Below are positions 61,904 through 64,000 of a DNA stretch of 64,000 bases, one piece after another. The position numbers and the translations under genes were made by a program. Under the pieces are notes generated by a model that was not told the origin of the DNA, did no database searches, and saw only the letters and a program-made list of their open reading frames with translations. The first letter of the stretch is position 1, and each line of letters opens with the position of its first letter. This stretch comes from Conchocele bisecta. Lineage: Eukaryota > Mollusca > Bivalvia > Lucinida > Thyasiridae. Location: positions 116,720,067-116,784,066 of the forward strand of contig CM055265.1 in the NCBI GenBank assembly GCA_029237695.1, read 5' to 3'.

Positions 61904-62655
61904 TTAATTGATAACTTCGTAAGCAGTTGGTTGATCAGTCTTTAGCAGAAGCTTGGCGTGCTTAGTTTCCGAAAGTATCTGTCGAACATCCAAGCGCTCC
62001 TCGCGCGTTGGGATAACGTCGTTCTCTCGAAGACAGTCATCGAATGAGTCTCGGTCCTTGCAGTGAAAGAGGGCGACCCATTTCGTTTGCTCGCGCAGAT
62101 TCTTGAGGACGGCGTTGTACTTCTGAGTGGAGATCCATACGCTTTGCCCCGCATGGCGACCAGAAAATGCGAGCTCAGAGAGCATGTCCTTCTTTTTGGT
62201 CATCGCCGCCTTGGCCGAGCAGTCGTCGATCACGAATAGGGTGGGCTCGCCCTGGAATCTTTGGTATAAACCACGCAGCCAATCGTGAAGCCTGTCGCCG
62301 GGGTCAATAACGTATACCTCAGGGTCGGTCCATATCCACGGGCGCCGCTGATAAGTCTTGTTGTGCCGCACAGTGGGACACAGGATCACAATGTGGCGAA
62401 AGATATCACGGTAGGACCCCTCGAGTAAGTTGAGGATGAAAATGTTCTTCCGCATCCTGTCTGCCCACATATTATGGCAGAGTGGGCATCACAAACTTTA
62501 AAGTTTGAAGGTAGAGTTAAATCTCCAATCGTGAATTGGTGTTGATTTATTAACAAATCGTTAGATTGATTTATTAATAAATCATTAGAATGACTTTTTA
62601 TTAAATCAGTAGAGTGCTGAGACGTATCGACCATCTTCGATGTTGAGTTGTGCAT
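61904..62655 (-). pseudogene. A32/FtsK-type genome-packaging ATPase of element C, frameshifted in the P-loop
   Basis: This ATPase would pump DNA into capsids. The first frame (62,655-62,386) has a low-complexity N-terminus with a repeated SNDLLINQ segment and reaches the Walker A region AIICGQTGCGRT. There the meaningful frame changes (about 62,455). The second frame (62,470-61,904, 188 codons) carries a strand and helix, Walker B LFVIDDC, and the SGRHAGQSVWISTQKY and FHCKDRDSFDDCL segments typical of viral packaging ATPases. Its start overlaps the end of the capsid gene by about 30-50 bases, so the two are co-oriented and probably co-transcribed. Confidence 0.75.
62538..62612. repeat. Tandem repeat, 24-base unit, about three copies, in the ATPase N-terminus
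   Basis: GATTTATTAACAAATCGTTA with its next bases recurs at about 62,543, 62,567 and 62,591 with increasing divergence, and encodes the SNDLLINQ repeat. Confidence 0.85.
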
Positions 62656-63672
62656 CTGTGATTATATATAGATACACATTCAATGGCCCAGCTCCATCCG
62701 CCTCTTTGGTTATCTGGATCGTCACACCCTCGCTAGCGTTCTCAACTTGGCGTCCACTACCGTGCATTTGGTCGTCGTCGCTGACTCGCATGTCTAACCA
62801 TAACGTGTATTTGCTAGTCAGGAACTGCGCGAGGGAGACGTCCGAGAGCTGCAGGTCTTTGGCAACCGCGGCAACCTCTGGGTCACGCTTAGAGCCAGCA
62901 GCAAACTGCTTTCTGACTTCGTCCCACTGCTGGTGCGCGCGAAGGCCCGCGCTGTAGAGTTGATTGGGGACTCACTCGATCGTCACCTCTACCTTTGTGA
63001 TTTTGGGCTTATAGAACCCCGAGCGCGAACCGACGCTCCTCGAACAGCATCAGTATACCTTTCATCGAGCGGGCGGGGACGTTGATATTAATATTCCACA
63101 ATGTGTCACTTTTGTCTTTCGTCATCTTGCGATGGCGAAGAACTCGGTCGTAAAGTATGGCAACGCGCCCAACGTACTGTGTTCTGATCAATCGCGCGAG
63201 TTTGGGCATCGTGACCATGTCGTACTCCAGCGAAACATCGTATACGTCGATGACATGTCGGTGGCTATGAGAACTCGGCCGTAGTCGTTGAACGTTAGTT
63301 CGTATTCGAGGCGGTCAGCCAAAGCGCTCTGATAGTAGGGCATGTGACTCTCCAGCAACTCAAAGTCGAGCGGGATGTAGAAGCGGTTGCCGTAAGCGGC
63401 CGCGATCGAGTTGTCGCTCGCGTCGTTATCTAGCTTGTTACCAGCCCCGATTCTAAGTCTGGTAATGTTCTTATTTTTGCTGGTGTCAATACCCTGATAG
63501 ATCGCATTTTCGCGCTCTTGCTCCGTCTTCCACAGGTCCTGATAACAATGGTAGACGTCGCTGTCGTCGATCGACATCATCTCATTACCAGAAATCTTTA
63601 TCGTGGTCTTCTTGACGATGGCGCGACCCAGGTTCTGAACGACGGTTCGGTCCGCGTCTGTCGACGTCAGCG
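62606..63672 (-). pseudogene. Polinton-like major capsid protein of element C, partial
   Basis: The gene enters from the N gap (N-terminus missing) and ends at the stop at 62,606. The frame 63,580-63,188 includes DVYHCYQDLW, AAAYGNRFYIPLDFELLESH and ADRLEYELTFNDYGRVL, matching what I know of Polinton double jelly-roll capsids. A downstream frame (62,791-62,606) ends VYLYIITDAQLNIEDGRYVS. The frames between are shifted, so it is broken at least once (near 63,230) and again before 62,800. It overlaps the packaging ATPase start. It corresponds to bases 1 to about 830 in the copy at the window start, in the same orientation. Confidence 0.7.
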
Positions 63673-64000
63673 NNNNNNNNNNNNNNNNNNNNNNNNNNNN
63701 NNNNNNNNNNNNNNNNNNNNNNNNNNNNNNNNNNNNNNNNNNNNNNNNNNNNNNNNNNNNNNNNNNNNNNNNNNNNNNNNNNNNNNNNNNNNNNNNNNNN
63801 NNNNNNNNNNNNNNNNNNNNNNNNNNNNNNNNNNNNNNNNNNNNNNNNNNNNNNNNNNNNNNNNNNNNNNNNNNNNNNNNNNNNNNNNNNNNNNNNNNNN
63901 NNNNNNNNNNNNNNNNNNNNNNNNNNNNNNNNNNNNNNNNNNNNNNNNNNNNNNNNNNNNNNNNNNNNNNNNNNNNNNNNNNNNNNNNNNNNNNNNNNNN
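63673..64000. other. Run of N reaching the window end
   Basis: At least 328 N, cutting the capsid gene of element C. Confidence 0.98.

Noticed and set aside
1..63672. Adenovirus-type cysteine protease gene, usual in Polintons
   Set aside because: No His/Asp/Cys pattern could be recognised in any frame; it may lie in the gaps or be absent.

Overview
The window looks like nuclear DNA of an invertebrate, most likely a bivalve mollusc. This is inferred from the very high load of small fold-back elements, the GTCCGTCC-type dispersed repeats, the asteroid-family nuclease genes and the cluster of Polinton/Maverick-like (adintovirus-like) integrated virus elements. No rRNA gene, functional tRNA gene or CRISPR array was seen. 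Two runs of N occur: exactly 500 at 35,908-36,407 (a scaffold gap) and 63,673 to the window end.

Layout. (1) 1-12,646 is the partial Polinton-like element A: major capsid protein (-), a coiled-coil membrane protein (+), two unidentified (-) genes, a penton-like fragment (+), a fibre-like repeat protein (+), a membrane protein (+), a pogo-like insertion, tandem repeats, a small Cys-rich protein (-) and one terminal repeat. (2) 12,900-18,256 is element B, a remnant with an integrase (+), a convergent DNA polymerase/helicase/HNH gene (-) and two copies of the terminal repeat. (3) 18,257-32,195 is host-like DNA with an intact asteroid-type XPG nuclease gene and many fold-back elements. (4) 32,196-37,262 is a single-copy spacer holding the gap and a dense CAACGCGTTG array. 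(5) 37,263-56,640 is an inverted copy of region 3 with a second intact asteroid gene and its own insertions. (6) 56,640-63,672 is element C, in the opposite orientation to B: polymerase/helicase, integrase, several small virus-type genes, packaging ATPase and major capsid protein, running into the gap.

Regions 2+3 and 5+6 therefore form one large inverted duplication (about 13,220-32,195 against 37,263-59,948). It is either a real head-to-head duplication or two haplotypes joined across a scaffold gap.

Elements A and C are in the same orientation and look like complementary halves of one element type. Its order would be: terminal repeat, PolB-helicase-HNH (+), integrase (-), small proteins (-), ATPase (-), capsid (-), coiled-coil protein (+), penton-like and fibre-like proteins (+), membrane protein (+), Cys-rich protein (-), terminal repeat. 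Integrase would insert the DNA, the polymerase/helicase would copy it, and ATPase, capsid, penton and fibre would form a particle. Nearly every large element gene here carries a stop, frameshift or deletion, so these copies are fossils.

Identifications rest on visible motifs and on general familiarity with the families; nothing was searched or aligned by machine, and identities are estimates by eye.
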